From Diorhabda sublineata (Eukaryota > Arthropoda > Insecta > Coleoptera > Chrysomelidae): a stretch of 64,000 nucleotides of DNA. The stretch is from NCBI RefSeq assembly GCF_026230105.1, contig NC_079474.1, forward strand, positions 32,006,294 to 32,070,293, in the 5' to 3' direction. This document shows, in pieces, positions 22,501-33,900 of this stretch. The notes beneath the pieces were generated by a model. It had not been told where the DNA came from, did not search any database, and saw nothing but the letters and a program-made list of their open reading frames with translations. The translations under genes and the position numbers were made by a program. Numbering within the stretch: position 1 is the first letter of the stretch; the number at the start of each line of letters is the position of its first letter.

Positions 22501-24220
22501 AAGCCGGTAAAAGAATGGTGTGGGTAAATAACAAATTATATAATTTTGCTGAAGGAAATCTAAGATGAAATTATTTGATTTGATTATTATACAAATAGGT
22601 ATTAGATGTTGAGGTTACCTGCAGAGTCCTTCTGGAATCATTTCAATCCTGTTATTTGCAGCTGAGAACAATTCTAGATTCCCTAATTTTCCAATTCCAG
22701 ATGGTATTCCTTCAAAATCTAATTGATTATCATTGATATAGAAACGACGTAATGCTGTTAATTTACATAAAGAAGCCGGAAGATAAGAGATTTGATTATG
22801 GGATAAATTTAGGGTTTCTAATTTTTGCCAAGTTTCCATAGCTGAAAATATGAGCACAAACGTTTTCAAAGAAATATTCATTTACCATAAAAGGCAATAG
22901 AATTAAATATAAAAGATGTTTTGCCCTGTTGAATTTGAAATTTTTGTAATTTACATTTAAAATAATAAGTACAATAGATCAAATGTATACATTACAAGCA
23001 AAATTTATCCTAACAGCCGATTTCATAATACATTCAACCCCCTTTTAACGTCTTGAAGGAGCCTTTACTTGAGACCATTAGAAATCGATTATGGGACCAC
23101 TTCACTTTAATAACTAAGTTAAAGGCCCTTTAAATGAACCTTTAGTTAAAGTGTCAGTTAGGGTGGGATTATGAAACAGGCTGTAAATGATAAAAGAAGA
23201 ACTTGAAATAGGAAAAAACATTATAAAGATGAAATAAATTCCTATGAAGATGGAAAATTGAGAAAAACAAATAATAATCAAAAACTTGATAGAAATAACA
23301 AATGGTTTAAAAGTTTTAATCTTACCTGAAGAAAGTTCATTGATTTCATTTTCACTCAAATTGAGTCTTTTCAAATTTGGCAATGAATATAAGGCATCAG
23401 GTACTTTGGGCAGGTTATTCTGGGCCAAATCAATATCTGTCAAGTTGATTAAATTCTCCAAGTTTGTAGGGAAATTATTCAAATTTCTTTGGGTGTTTCT
23501 CATATGTAAAGTTTCTAAATTAAGTAACGAAGGTAATTGTCTAAGCTGAAAATGACCCAAAGGATTGTTATTCAAAATTAATGTTTGTAAATTAGCAAGC
23601 CTCCTAGTCTGTGGTGGAAGAGTTTCTAAATTATTTTCACTTAAATCCAAGAATAATAAGTCTGTTAAATTTATGAACAGTGAATTGGGAATTGATTCAA
23701 TTCTAAAAAAAATTATTATTTCACACAAAATTATCATTTTTTGAATATTCACTTACTGATTGTTACTCAAATTCAAAACTAGCAAAGATTTAGCTTTATC
23801 TAAACCTTCTGGAACTTCTTTTAAATTATTATGGCTAAAATCCAAAGTACTTAATTCTTCCAAGTGAAAAAGCTCTGCAGGAATACCAGAAGTTTTAATA
23901 TTATTATGTCTTAAGTTCAGTGTCCGTAAACAGTTTAATTCAGTCAGTTCTCCATATAGTTTCTCAAGATGATTCCTAGTTAAAGACAGGTGTTCTAGTT
24001 TTAGAAGATTACCCATTTCTTTTGGGATTTCTTCTAAATTTGTACGATCTAATTTCAGCCATTGCACCCCAGTCATAGAACTTACAGCACAAGGAAATCT
24101 ATCTCCCTACGAAATAAACATTAAAATTTTATTCAAAAAGTTGAAATATAAACTTACACTAAAATCATTTCTAGTAAAGTCGACCCCTCTAACGAAGGGT
24201 AAGACACCTGTGTTAGCCAT
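16555..24220 (-). CDS. fliI: Protein flightless-1 (LRR plus gelsolin repeats)
   Basis: Sixteen exons: 24,220-24,158; 24,106-23,757; 23,702-23,326; 22,841-22,619; 21,666-21,425; 21,354-21,192; 21,112-20,866; 20,798-20,613; 20,553-20,239; 20,143-19,971; 19,353-19,227; 18,863-18,587; 18,536-18,131; 18,077-17,768; 17,711-17,598; 16,689-16,555. All phases agree and the product is 1,235 aa (fly and human proteins are about 1,256-1,269). Leucine-rich repeats fill residues of about 30-390. A charged linker follows (ARKMRLRKGRR near 430). Six gelsolin-like segments run from about 485 to the end and include LTIWEIENFLP, DCYIVLKT, ACSAIHAVNLRNYLG, ASNMGWLTFTF and FCQDDLADDD. FliI remodels actin and acts as a nuclear coactivator; in flies it is needed for flight muscle and cellularisation. 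Exon 5 uses an unusual donor (AAA|GTACAG). Confidence 0.95.
16790..17012 (-). pseudogene. RNase H-LINE C-terminal fragment in fliI intron 15
   Basis: Minus strand inside the last fliI intron (16,690-17,597) reads SRNDFKLVVGLLTDNRFLKY, then HLIDMAV and, further on, CLYQQKAEVFRRSGV. 'L..lvGLLTgh..L..HL..mg' is the conserved segment just after the RNase H domain of Jockey/LOA-type LINEs, where a CxxC...H...C knuckle normally follows. Only the first part is intact. It is collinear with fliI transcription. Confidence 0.55.
19470..19725. repeat. Diverged repeat pair in fliI intron 10
   Basis: AGGAGTAGGCAGATTGAG at 19,473 and AGGAGTAGGCATATTGAG at 19,693 are near-identical, 220 bp apart. A GGGGTGATT motif also occurs twice nearby (19,508 and 19,677). 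This suggests a rearranged or partly duplicated repeat within the intron. Confidence 0.5.
21667..22618. other. fliI intron 4, no feature identified
   Basis: A 952-bp intron. I see no coding relic that I can name; the sequence is AT-rich with short ATGCTTATA-like repetitions near 21,985-22,015. Confidence 0.4.
23014..23183. mobile_element. 170-bp MITE with TAA duplication in fliI intron 3
   Basis: The left end reads CAGCCGATTTCATAATAC and the right end is the inverse of CAGCCTGTTTCATAATCC. Both sides are flanked by TAA (23,011-23,013 and 23,184-23,186). A 3-bp TWA duplication with GC-rich outer bases fits the PIF/Harbinger superfamily. No coding capacity. It sits in the intron between exons 3 and 4 and leaves both splice sites intact. 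Confidence 0.75.
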
Positions 24221-24914
24221 TATTAATGTTTTGCATTAAATGCAGTATCTTATTCTTTATCAGATATTATTACACCATTTTCTTAAGATAAAAATATAAA
24301 TCAGTAATAAAAATATGAGCCACTACTTATGTGTCATCGATGTCATCTTGACATATGTCAAGTTAATACACAGAAATCACTTTTCACGAAAAAGAATACG
24401 ACTTATAGCATAAGTTTATATAAAAGGGCTATAAAGGTAATTATGTATTTTAATGTAATTCATTATTATTTAATGTACTGAATAACGTTCATACTTTAAA
24501 CGTAGATTTTAATAAAGTTCAAAAAAAATACCGGAAGTCAAATCGGCGCATGTCGTGCCGGAAACACGTGCTTCTTTATGTTTGCTCCTGTCAATTCAAA
24601 ATCTATTTCTGCACATGCGTTTGCGCAATGCGCTAAAGAATTGAAATTGACAAAATTGGGTCTCTGTTGCTTGTCTTTTAGACAACGTTTTTCCGCCTCG
24701 TGCGGTGTTTACGTCGCAAAGACTCGCGAAAAATCCAAAATGCGTTTTACAAGTAACAAAATTTAAATCATGTGCTCCAGTTCTTGACATAAATCACATT
24801 ATACATTTATTTATTCCTCACAATAAGACCAGTTATAAAATCATTTTTTTCATGAATTTTTAAATCCATTTCCAGTTGAAATAAAATATTTTTCATTAAC
24901 ATTTTTTTTTAATC
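24221..24914. promoter_or_regulatory. Shared divergent interval of fliI and Ttd14
   Basis: The fliI and Ttd14 start codons face away from each other across 694 bp. A CpG-richer core lies at about 24,540-24,740 and contains a perfect CACGTG E-box at 24,565-24,570. GCACATGCGTTTGCGCAATG near 24,610, which resembles NRF-1-type GCGCATGCGC sites, follows. No TATA box is evident. The arrangement suggests a bidirectional housekeeping-type promoter. Confidence 0.55.
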
Positions 24915-27900
24915 ATGGAAGAAAATCAGAACAATCATATCCTCTACAAATTAGTGCTTACTGGAGGTAAGTGTATCGATTTTAATTCAGATTTTATAAT
25001 GATATAAAAATAATTATGACTATAGTTTTCATTGTAAGGCATTCGTTCATGAAATAAATTTTCGATCATTTTAAAATTTATAATTATACTATAAGCAATA
25101 TTTTGAACATTGTAAAATTACATATACCTACTTAGCAGATATAGGTATGAAAAATGAATATTTTAGATTACAAAACTTCATGAGGATATATTTTTTATAA
25201 TTTGTTTCCAATATTTACTAAGCATATAAAAGGAATTTGTAGAGTCAGCAAATTGCTCCAAACACTCTCTAAAGCTCTAGTATTAAAAGAATGTATCCTT
25301 ACACTTTTTATTGGAAATAAATATTTTAATTAGTTTATTGTACTTGAAGAAATAATTTTTAGATTCTGAGAAAAATTTATATAATTGTATACCTCAAAAG
25401 TATTTCAGTTGAATTTAATTTTGATGATTGTTATATGTAAGCCATAATATCAATATAAATAGTTCCTGGTATAAAATTATATCAACTCAATATAAATATA
25501 TGTTATAGATTAAAGTTATCTTTTTCAGGGCCATGTGGAGGAAAAACTACAGGTCAAGCAAGATTGTGTACATTTTTCGAAAATCTTGGATGGAAGGTGA
25601 GTATATATTCAAATATTGATTTATTGTATTTTCAAACAATTTTTAACACTATATATTCGTTACAGGTTTTCCGAGTACCTGAAACAGCTTCAGTCCTTCT
25701 TGGGTATGTTTTTTTTTATTTACTGCATGTCAAGTTAAAACATCATCTTTTTTCTATTTGTTTTACATTAAGTACTGATAAGAACTTTTTGTTTATTTAG
25801 TAATTTTCTCAGATACCCACAATTAATATATGACAAGTGATAAAAAAATACTGAATGAATTTTTATAGCAGCAATTACTTATACTGGAACTATTTCAATT
25901 ATTAGTAAGTCTCCAATCATGTGTCTAGACAAGCAGTGAGAAGTTTTAACCTGCTCTGGTATGTCACTATAACCGCTTGAACAACTCTTTTCTTCAGTCA
26001 AAAAACAGGTTCCAAAGAAGCTCAAAAAATTGTTAAATTTCTCTGTGATGATAATGTAGTAAAGGTACATCCATAAAGTACGTCACACGAATTTTAGGAC
26101 TTTTGAACCCCTCCCCCCGTCCTTGTCACAGGTTGTCACTATTTTATAACCCCCCCCTCCTGATGTGACGTCACACATTTTTTAAATTTATGTATGTATT
26201 TAAAAATAATCAAGAGAAAACAGCTATTTTCATTTTTTACTTATTTTTATTAAATAATAAAAAGTCCAACATTTCATAAAATTTTTTAAATTTTCAATTC
26301 ACATCCAAACTTTGCGTTTTAGTATTTTAATTTTAACATGTGACGTCACAAAACTATTGACCCCCCCATGCCCCTTGTCACACGATGTCACACTTCGGTG
26401 ATACCCTCCCTCCCCATTAACGTGTTACGTACTTTATGGATGGCCCCTAACTTAGAAGGCTATTTCCAACTGATTTGAATAATTTGTAGAAAAAATGAGT
26501 CAGTTTATATTGAGGAATGGTAGGGACGTCCTTCAATTGAAAAAAAAACAGATAAAAATTTGCAAAAGTGGATAAACTCTATTTGTATTGAGAAAATAAG
26601 GTAACTAGAACATGGGCTAACAGCTTTTGCCACACATCCATCTTAATCACCAGATTTAACACAATGTGAAACGTTTTGCTACTATTTCTAACTTCAAGTG
26701 GAGCACAACTGTAATATTAAAAATACTACAATAGATGAAGTTCAAATAGAAGAGAACTACATGTGGGAATTGATTTTTTTTAAGGGTTGAAGCAACAATA
26801 ATGACAGTTCACATCAATAGAACTTTGATTTTATCTTATCCTAAATCATAAACTGGAGTGAATGGATTTGAAATAGCCGACAGATTTACGAAAGTAGGGT
26901 TGAATAAATCCTCCCAAGGACCTAAACCCTTTTGGAAATAGCGAAAACAATTGAAAAGAATATAGATGAGGAAAAAACTAGTTACTGGAACAATCACAGG
27001 GTTTGAGATAGGCAGTGGGAAACTATAACCAGAGAAGATCTGATGAATGTATCAACCTAGAGAAAAAATAATCTAGGAATACCATCAGGAGTCTGGTCGG
27101 CTTAATGGGCACACTAAGACTCTAGGTTTAGCAGAGAGTGCAACGTGTGTGTTCTGTTATGTAGAGGGTGAAAACTCCATCAGTATTTTTTTCTATGCAA
27201 CTCCAGAGTGTTATACCCTGGAGCATATAGAATAGAAGACCAAGGTCTTTGGCAGCTAGAATCATCACATATCCTAAACTTTCTAAAATAAGTATTTCCA
27301 GTGTCTCAGAAAGAAAAGGAAGGGTACAGTTAACCCTTTGGGTTACAGTGTACATGACACCCTAAACATATACATACCTCAACTGCTGTTTACTAAAACC
27401 GTTATTTAATATTATCAATAATCTTGATAATAGAGAAAGAAATAATGCATGACAATCAGTTTTAGCTACAATTATGTTGAATATGAACTCATCATCAATA
27501 TTTATTAATTGTAACCCAATTATTTTGTGCAATCTAGGTGTTCATACAAACTAACAAAACAAAATTCAAGGAATTTCAGTTTAATTAATATTATATAAAA
27601 CAGGTTTGGTGATCATGATTTATTAATGTGGGACAGATATTCAATATGAAATCAATATTGATTTTGGAAATACAATTAGACACATAATCTGCTTAATAGG
27701 AAGTCTAATGACCTTTTAAAGGTTATCTCAAGCAGACTCAATAATATTAGATATAGTAAATTTCAATTTATAAATAATGTTTATCAAGTATATGTTACTA
27801 ATTTTCAAAAATATTTGGAATGTTGAAGAACTCTACACACACTTTATTCGATTTTTGTAGGTATTCACTTGGAAATTATTAAATAAAATGATTTATCAAA

Positions 27901-30900
27901 ATATATTTTAGGAGTTTTTGAATAAACCATTTTTCTTTATTTAACATCCTAATATTAAGAAAATTTAGAAATCAAATACATGAAAATTTATTCATTTACT
28001 GAAGGTTATTATTTTCATAACGTAAATTACATGAATTTCAATCAATATTGTATCATTCAATTAAACCATTATACACCTAGATATTTTATGAAAATTTCAG
28101 CAATAATTTTACATTTCCTACCTCCTCCAATTCCACAAAAACAATATTTGTGGATTTCTATACATATACTTCGACGAGGGGCCTTGGTTTACTTGTTGAG
28201 GCACTTTCAAAAATTCAATTGAACTTAAACTCTGATTCATTTTAATGCACCAAGCAACAATATACACTGCTATTCTTCCAAATATTTTAGCTCTGATTAA
28301 TAAAAATCACATCTACAAAACCGCTGTTTGTTTTGATTTGTACTAGCTTGTTCAAGATTGAAATTTTACTATTGGGGCGCTGGCATTTACGTAAAAGTTC
28401 GAAATAATCATCGGTATGGATTGATCAGTATGAAAAATGAAATTACACGGATTATTGTTGTTATAAAGCTTTAAAAACTATTAAAACATGTGATTTTTAT
28501 TTTGGCGGTATATTAACGACTTCAGTAATAAAAGTAAGGTTAAGTTTATTAGATTAAATTCTTAATGGTAACCAAATGGAATATCTTTTAATAAAAGTAT
28601 AATTTGTAACTATGTAGTTTAAAAATAATTATTTTGTCAGGCACGATCGGTTGAAATATATTAGATCAAATAAAAAATTTGCGTGATCAATTACTAAATT
28701 CATTCAATTGGAACGTTCACATAACGATTTGTAATAGTTTGAATTTATCAACTTTTATATGCGCAATAAAGTCATGAATCGTTTCAATTGATTCATTTCG
28801 TTTTTTTTAATTTATTTGTCAATTCACCTACAGGGTGAAATAAACTAATGTTATTATTAGCATAGTTAATAATGATTAATACTACGGCTATTCAAAAAAT
28901 ATGGAACATTTCCGTTTGATACCGCTAGGCGACTGTTGACGTATATTTTGGTATCTGTATGCATCGTATTATAAAGGAAATATTTAATGAAAGTATCTAC
29001 CGGAAGTGGTGCGTTCAGTTTGAAAATGGAATAACGTTCATATAGAATAGAAGAGTTAAGGTATACCATAAGATGGGTGCCAAAATTAGTAAAACAACAC
29101 CGGCTAACGTAGTGGTTCTTATATTTCTTGACGCCTTTTCGTCCAATATAGTCTTAGTGGTACTTTCAAACTTGTGCATACTTATGAAAGCAATATGTAA
29201 TTGCAATCTTGTCAAATTCTACTGACTTACAAACTATAAAATTGTAGTTTTGTTTTCTGCATTATTTAAATCTTCATTTTAACGGCTGTAAGAAGATACA
29301 TACGTACTTTGGATCTGGTATCTACATGCCAAGGATGTTAAGTTGTTTATTTTGCAAACTTTGGAAACGGATTGAGTTTTTTTGAAATCTATGTGATATA
29401 GCTATTATTCTCACGTTGCAGCAGATTTGATATGGGGTGAATGTTATTTTCTCAAAGTACATTTTGTCTAACAAAAGTGGCATATATTTTCTGTACATAA
29501 GCATCAATGAAGTACTTTTTTAATGTTTGTTCATTTTTTTTAACGATTAGAGTCGTTTTTGAAATGAGTTTACTTCCAACCTTTTTTTAATTCCGCACTT
29601 TTTCAATAGCCCCCGTAAAACAAATTATTTTTTATTTCATATGTCACTAGAGTAATTTGGAATGTGATTTATAATAAAAGATTAGTTTTATATTAAAATA
29701 TATATCCAAAGATTTTTTTATACTATAAATTAACATTCGAATCTTTTTGTACGGGATTAACCTATGCGTCAATGACATACCGTCTAGTCCACGCTGGATC
29801 TATAAACTCGTTTTGATAATAAGAATTCGCATCGACGTATAAAGTTTCACTTATTCAGAAACATCAAATATTTTAACTTTTATTTGTTTAAATTCTTTCG
29901 TGAAAAATTTTAGCTAAACATTTGTTTTTGAAAATAATATTTTATACGTATTGAATACATCTAATAATAATGAATTTAAGGACGAAATATTAATTTATTT
30001 AAATAAAATCCTGGATAACAACGTGGTCTAATATAGTAATAATTCTATATGAACAGTTTCTATAAGTAGAAGCGTTCCACTAACGAAGATAGAATAACAA
30101 TGATTTCTCTATCCCCCAAGGTTCCAGCTTGGTTCTAGTATATTGTCAACACCTTATTAACAGGTTCCCATTTAAACTCATATACGGTTCTTATGGGAAA
30201 AAACGTCTCTACTTTACTTTATCTATACTGCGCATGCTTGAACATTCTCTAAAATATCAGTAGTGTGAAAATAATAATTAACTAAAGCGCTCGGAGGAGA
30301 GAGAGAACGATACACTATTTGTTTCCTTCCACTTATAGAAACTGTCCATATAGAACTATTACATATATGAATGTCATAAATTGACGCCATGTTAATGAGT
30401 TGTTCCGAAATATGTCATCAGCGCGTTGACACCTTATATCGGCGCCATATTTAAATTAGTGCTCGTGTTTAAATATTTTATAGTCTCAAATTATGGAATA
30501 TTTTGAAGACGTCCCCGCTTTGCACGGTTCTTGATAACAACCAAGTATTGAAAAAACCATCCTGGAAACGATTCACAAACGATACCTAAGTCGGTTGGAA
30601 CACAAAACGGAATCGTTCTTATAACTGTAATTGCCCGGTTGGAACACGTAATCTATTGCGCAGCATCGTCACCGTACCAGGGACGGCGCTTATGGGTCGT
30701 CGAGACGTTTGCAGTCGCTGTTTTACAGGGCTGGAATCATTTTTACGCTGAATGTTTGCGTTTTAATGTCGTTATTAAATGTTTGTTTTGTTAATTATTG
30801 TTTTCTATTGTGATTTCTGATATTTTGCTACTAAATTAAGTAGTGAAATGTCAAGCATAGATACAGGTAATGATCGAAGTGTCCATTTTTTCAATAATGC

Positions 30901-33900
30901 GCACCTGACTTTGTCCAGCGGCGTTATACAACTAGATTGGGCGACTAATGAAAATACATTAGTGACTAATTTAGCACTTTGAACTGAGCACGCGAGGATT
31001 CTCTGAATTCGTGTATTAGTCGGTACATTATTCTGATATAAATTAAAAATTAAAACATTAAACACAAAGAGAGAGATAGAAGCTCGTTGTTGTTATGTTA
31101 TTGGGGGAAATAGGGACATTTTTATTTATTATGGATTATTCTGGAAATGGATATAGAAAAAAGAAAAGGGCTGGTATTTCAATGATTTTTAGGATAGTTT
31201 CCTTTCCAATTGCTCATTGTGTGCGTCCACTTACTATTGCGCGTGACTTTCAATTTTTAATTAAGTGAAATGAAAAAACTTTTGGTTGGTTTATTTTTTT
31301 TTTTTGTTACGGGGGCTATAAAACCAATTTCGCTTATTCGTTTTTCTTTTTATTTTGGTTATTCTTGTCTGGGTTTACAATTTTAACATGACAATAAACA
31401 TAATCATTATTTAAATATTAATAATTTAAACATCATTTTATATACTGTTTCTTTTTTTCTAGCGGTGGAATCAAATTTGCAGACCTCGACGAACAGGAAA
31501 GTGAGTATCTAAATCTTTGAACAAATTTTCTATATTTTTAGTTTAATTTTAGGTATTCAAACTAGGTTTCTAATAAAAAAAATCATATTTCACACCATTC
31601 ACATATATCTTTTTATATATTGTACAGGGGAGGCCCAATGTTGCTCTAACCGTTTCGAAAGTTATGCATATCTTTTTTAAATTAACATAGGATAGTTTCG
31701 TATTTTAAATTTAGTTGGCTATATAAGACTTTAGAAACATTTGTTTATTTCTGAATTATTTTACATGAAAAATGACATCACAAATTGTAAAAAATGAAGA
31801 ATAGATTTTATTGTCAACCATCTTTTATGAAAACCTAAACATTTCAAAGTTTTCTTATCGATATGAAGTTTTTTTGTTATTGAATCAAAAAACCGTTTAA
31901 AATTACCATCGCGATTTTGATTATAACATTTTTGTAAGCAATCAAAACAAGTAGTTCTATAAACTTATTGATGGGCTTTGGAGGAGGTCAGCTCCTATTG
32001 ACGTCATGAAGTCTTCTCCAGCGATGCTCCCCTTCAATCGTTTCTCAGATCAGCTTGCCAGTTCCTTCTGAGCCTTCTATAGTCTTGTGGAGTAGGAGTC
32101 TTTTGTACTTGGTTCTGTAATTTATTCCTATACAAATGGGATTCTTAGGTTTGGTTTGACTCACACCATCATTAGCTATCATATTTTGGGTTGGCATCCT
32201 TGGATTATAGTTGTATTTTCATCGCTCGCACATCCCTAGAGCTGGATACCAAATATCTAAAAAGATTTTATAACAGATTTGTAGATGAGAATTTTATTTT
32301 CTGATGCCAATTTCGTATTTCAACGTAGTCAGTGCATACCTTTTTATGGGTATGTGTTCCTTCTAGTTGAGTTTCGAGTCGAAGTGTATTTCTCGATATT
32401 TGATATTAGAGGATTGCGGAAATTGAATATTGTTAAGTATAACCATCTCTGGACGTCATTTAATTTTGTATCAAGAATGTTAGACGCTTTTAGTGGATTT
32501 TCAGAATAATTAGAATCATATTCAGAACATATATTTTTTTTTCGAAAACTGTCCAACCTCGACCTATATTTGCCGTGGTTCATTCGGATGTCTAAGGTTC
32601 ATTGTGTTACTCTTCATTTTCCACAATTCTAGAACTTCATTATCTAACCATCCTTTTCGATATTGGGAGAAGCTTTTTACTTTTTCTATTTATGATGTTT
32701 TTTTCGAGACAATCTACTGTGCCCAGGGGATTTGACGTCGTTTTTTCGTCAAGGCAAGGCAACGACAGAGCAGATACTCTGTTTCTCCGTTACAGTCTAT
32801 GGAACAGTTTCTCCCATATCTAGAGTCTTTACCAACAGTATAATATATAGTGAAACTCTAAATTTATTATTTCGTGAATTTCATTAATCTTTTTTGTTTT
32901 CTTTCCAATGATCCTTGGTCTAATCGCTTTGAATATCTATCACTAGCATCCTTTAAAATTTTCATGGGTAGTAAGACTGGAACTGTCTCTCCGTTCGTCC
33001 CAGTTTTTGCAGGCCTGTCTGCTTTAGTTTTCTTCCATCAGCTCACAACCTAACCACTTGGGGTTTTGTAGTTTCCGATGATATTTTTTGTTTTTTGCTT
33101 AATTCATTTTTCCTTAATAATTTGGCAACCTTGTACATCTTATACTTTACAAATTCAAGGTATCATTTATGTTACGTTGTTAATATATCGATTTTTTATA
33201 AATATAACGTAAAAACCAAGAAAAGCCAAAAATTATCACGGAAATTCTACGACATGGGGAAACTTTTCATATCATTATGTTATCAAAAGATAAATATTGA
33301 TAACGTTAAAAATGAGTTTAAGTGCATAAATTTTTTTACTGGTTAACAATTCTAATTCTATTTTATTTAAAACTTTGATACGGACTTCTACTTATTGGAT
33401 GTGTTTTTTCTAACAAAAATATTACACTTAAATTAACTTTTTGGCAAACCTACCGATTCAATTTCTAAAAATACTTATCTCGGTATTTTAATTACAGACG
33501 AACGGTCTCCCAAAACAATAAACCCTGTTGATTAATTCAATAATTTACGTAACAAATCGAAGATCAATTTTTTTACTCGTCCTACCATTTTCGTTGTATT
33601 TTTTATCATTCCTTGAAATTGTGTTATAAATAAAAATGTTCTGACTTTGAGAACGGTCACACGTGACATTAGCTTTGTTCGCGGATCTAATTCCGAATCA
33701 GTTCGCATATAAAAATTGTCGTTCACGTATTGTTAAATTTTTACAACAAAACTGATACGAAATCTGAGTCAAAGAAACTTTAGATGAGATATAAAATTCA
33801 ATGGTCTTTAGGTCCATTATTCTAATCTTCATTATCTCCGACTTTGTCTGAACTTCCAATGAACGTTAGAGGTTCAATGTATTCCCTATCAGTAGCACGA

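Noticed and set aside
28864..29220. Possible transposon terminus (TATTCAAAAAATATGGAAC) and a minus-strand hydrophobic frame
   Set aside because: No matching second terminus found and the protein has no recognisable motif.
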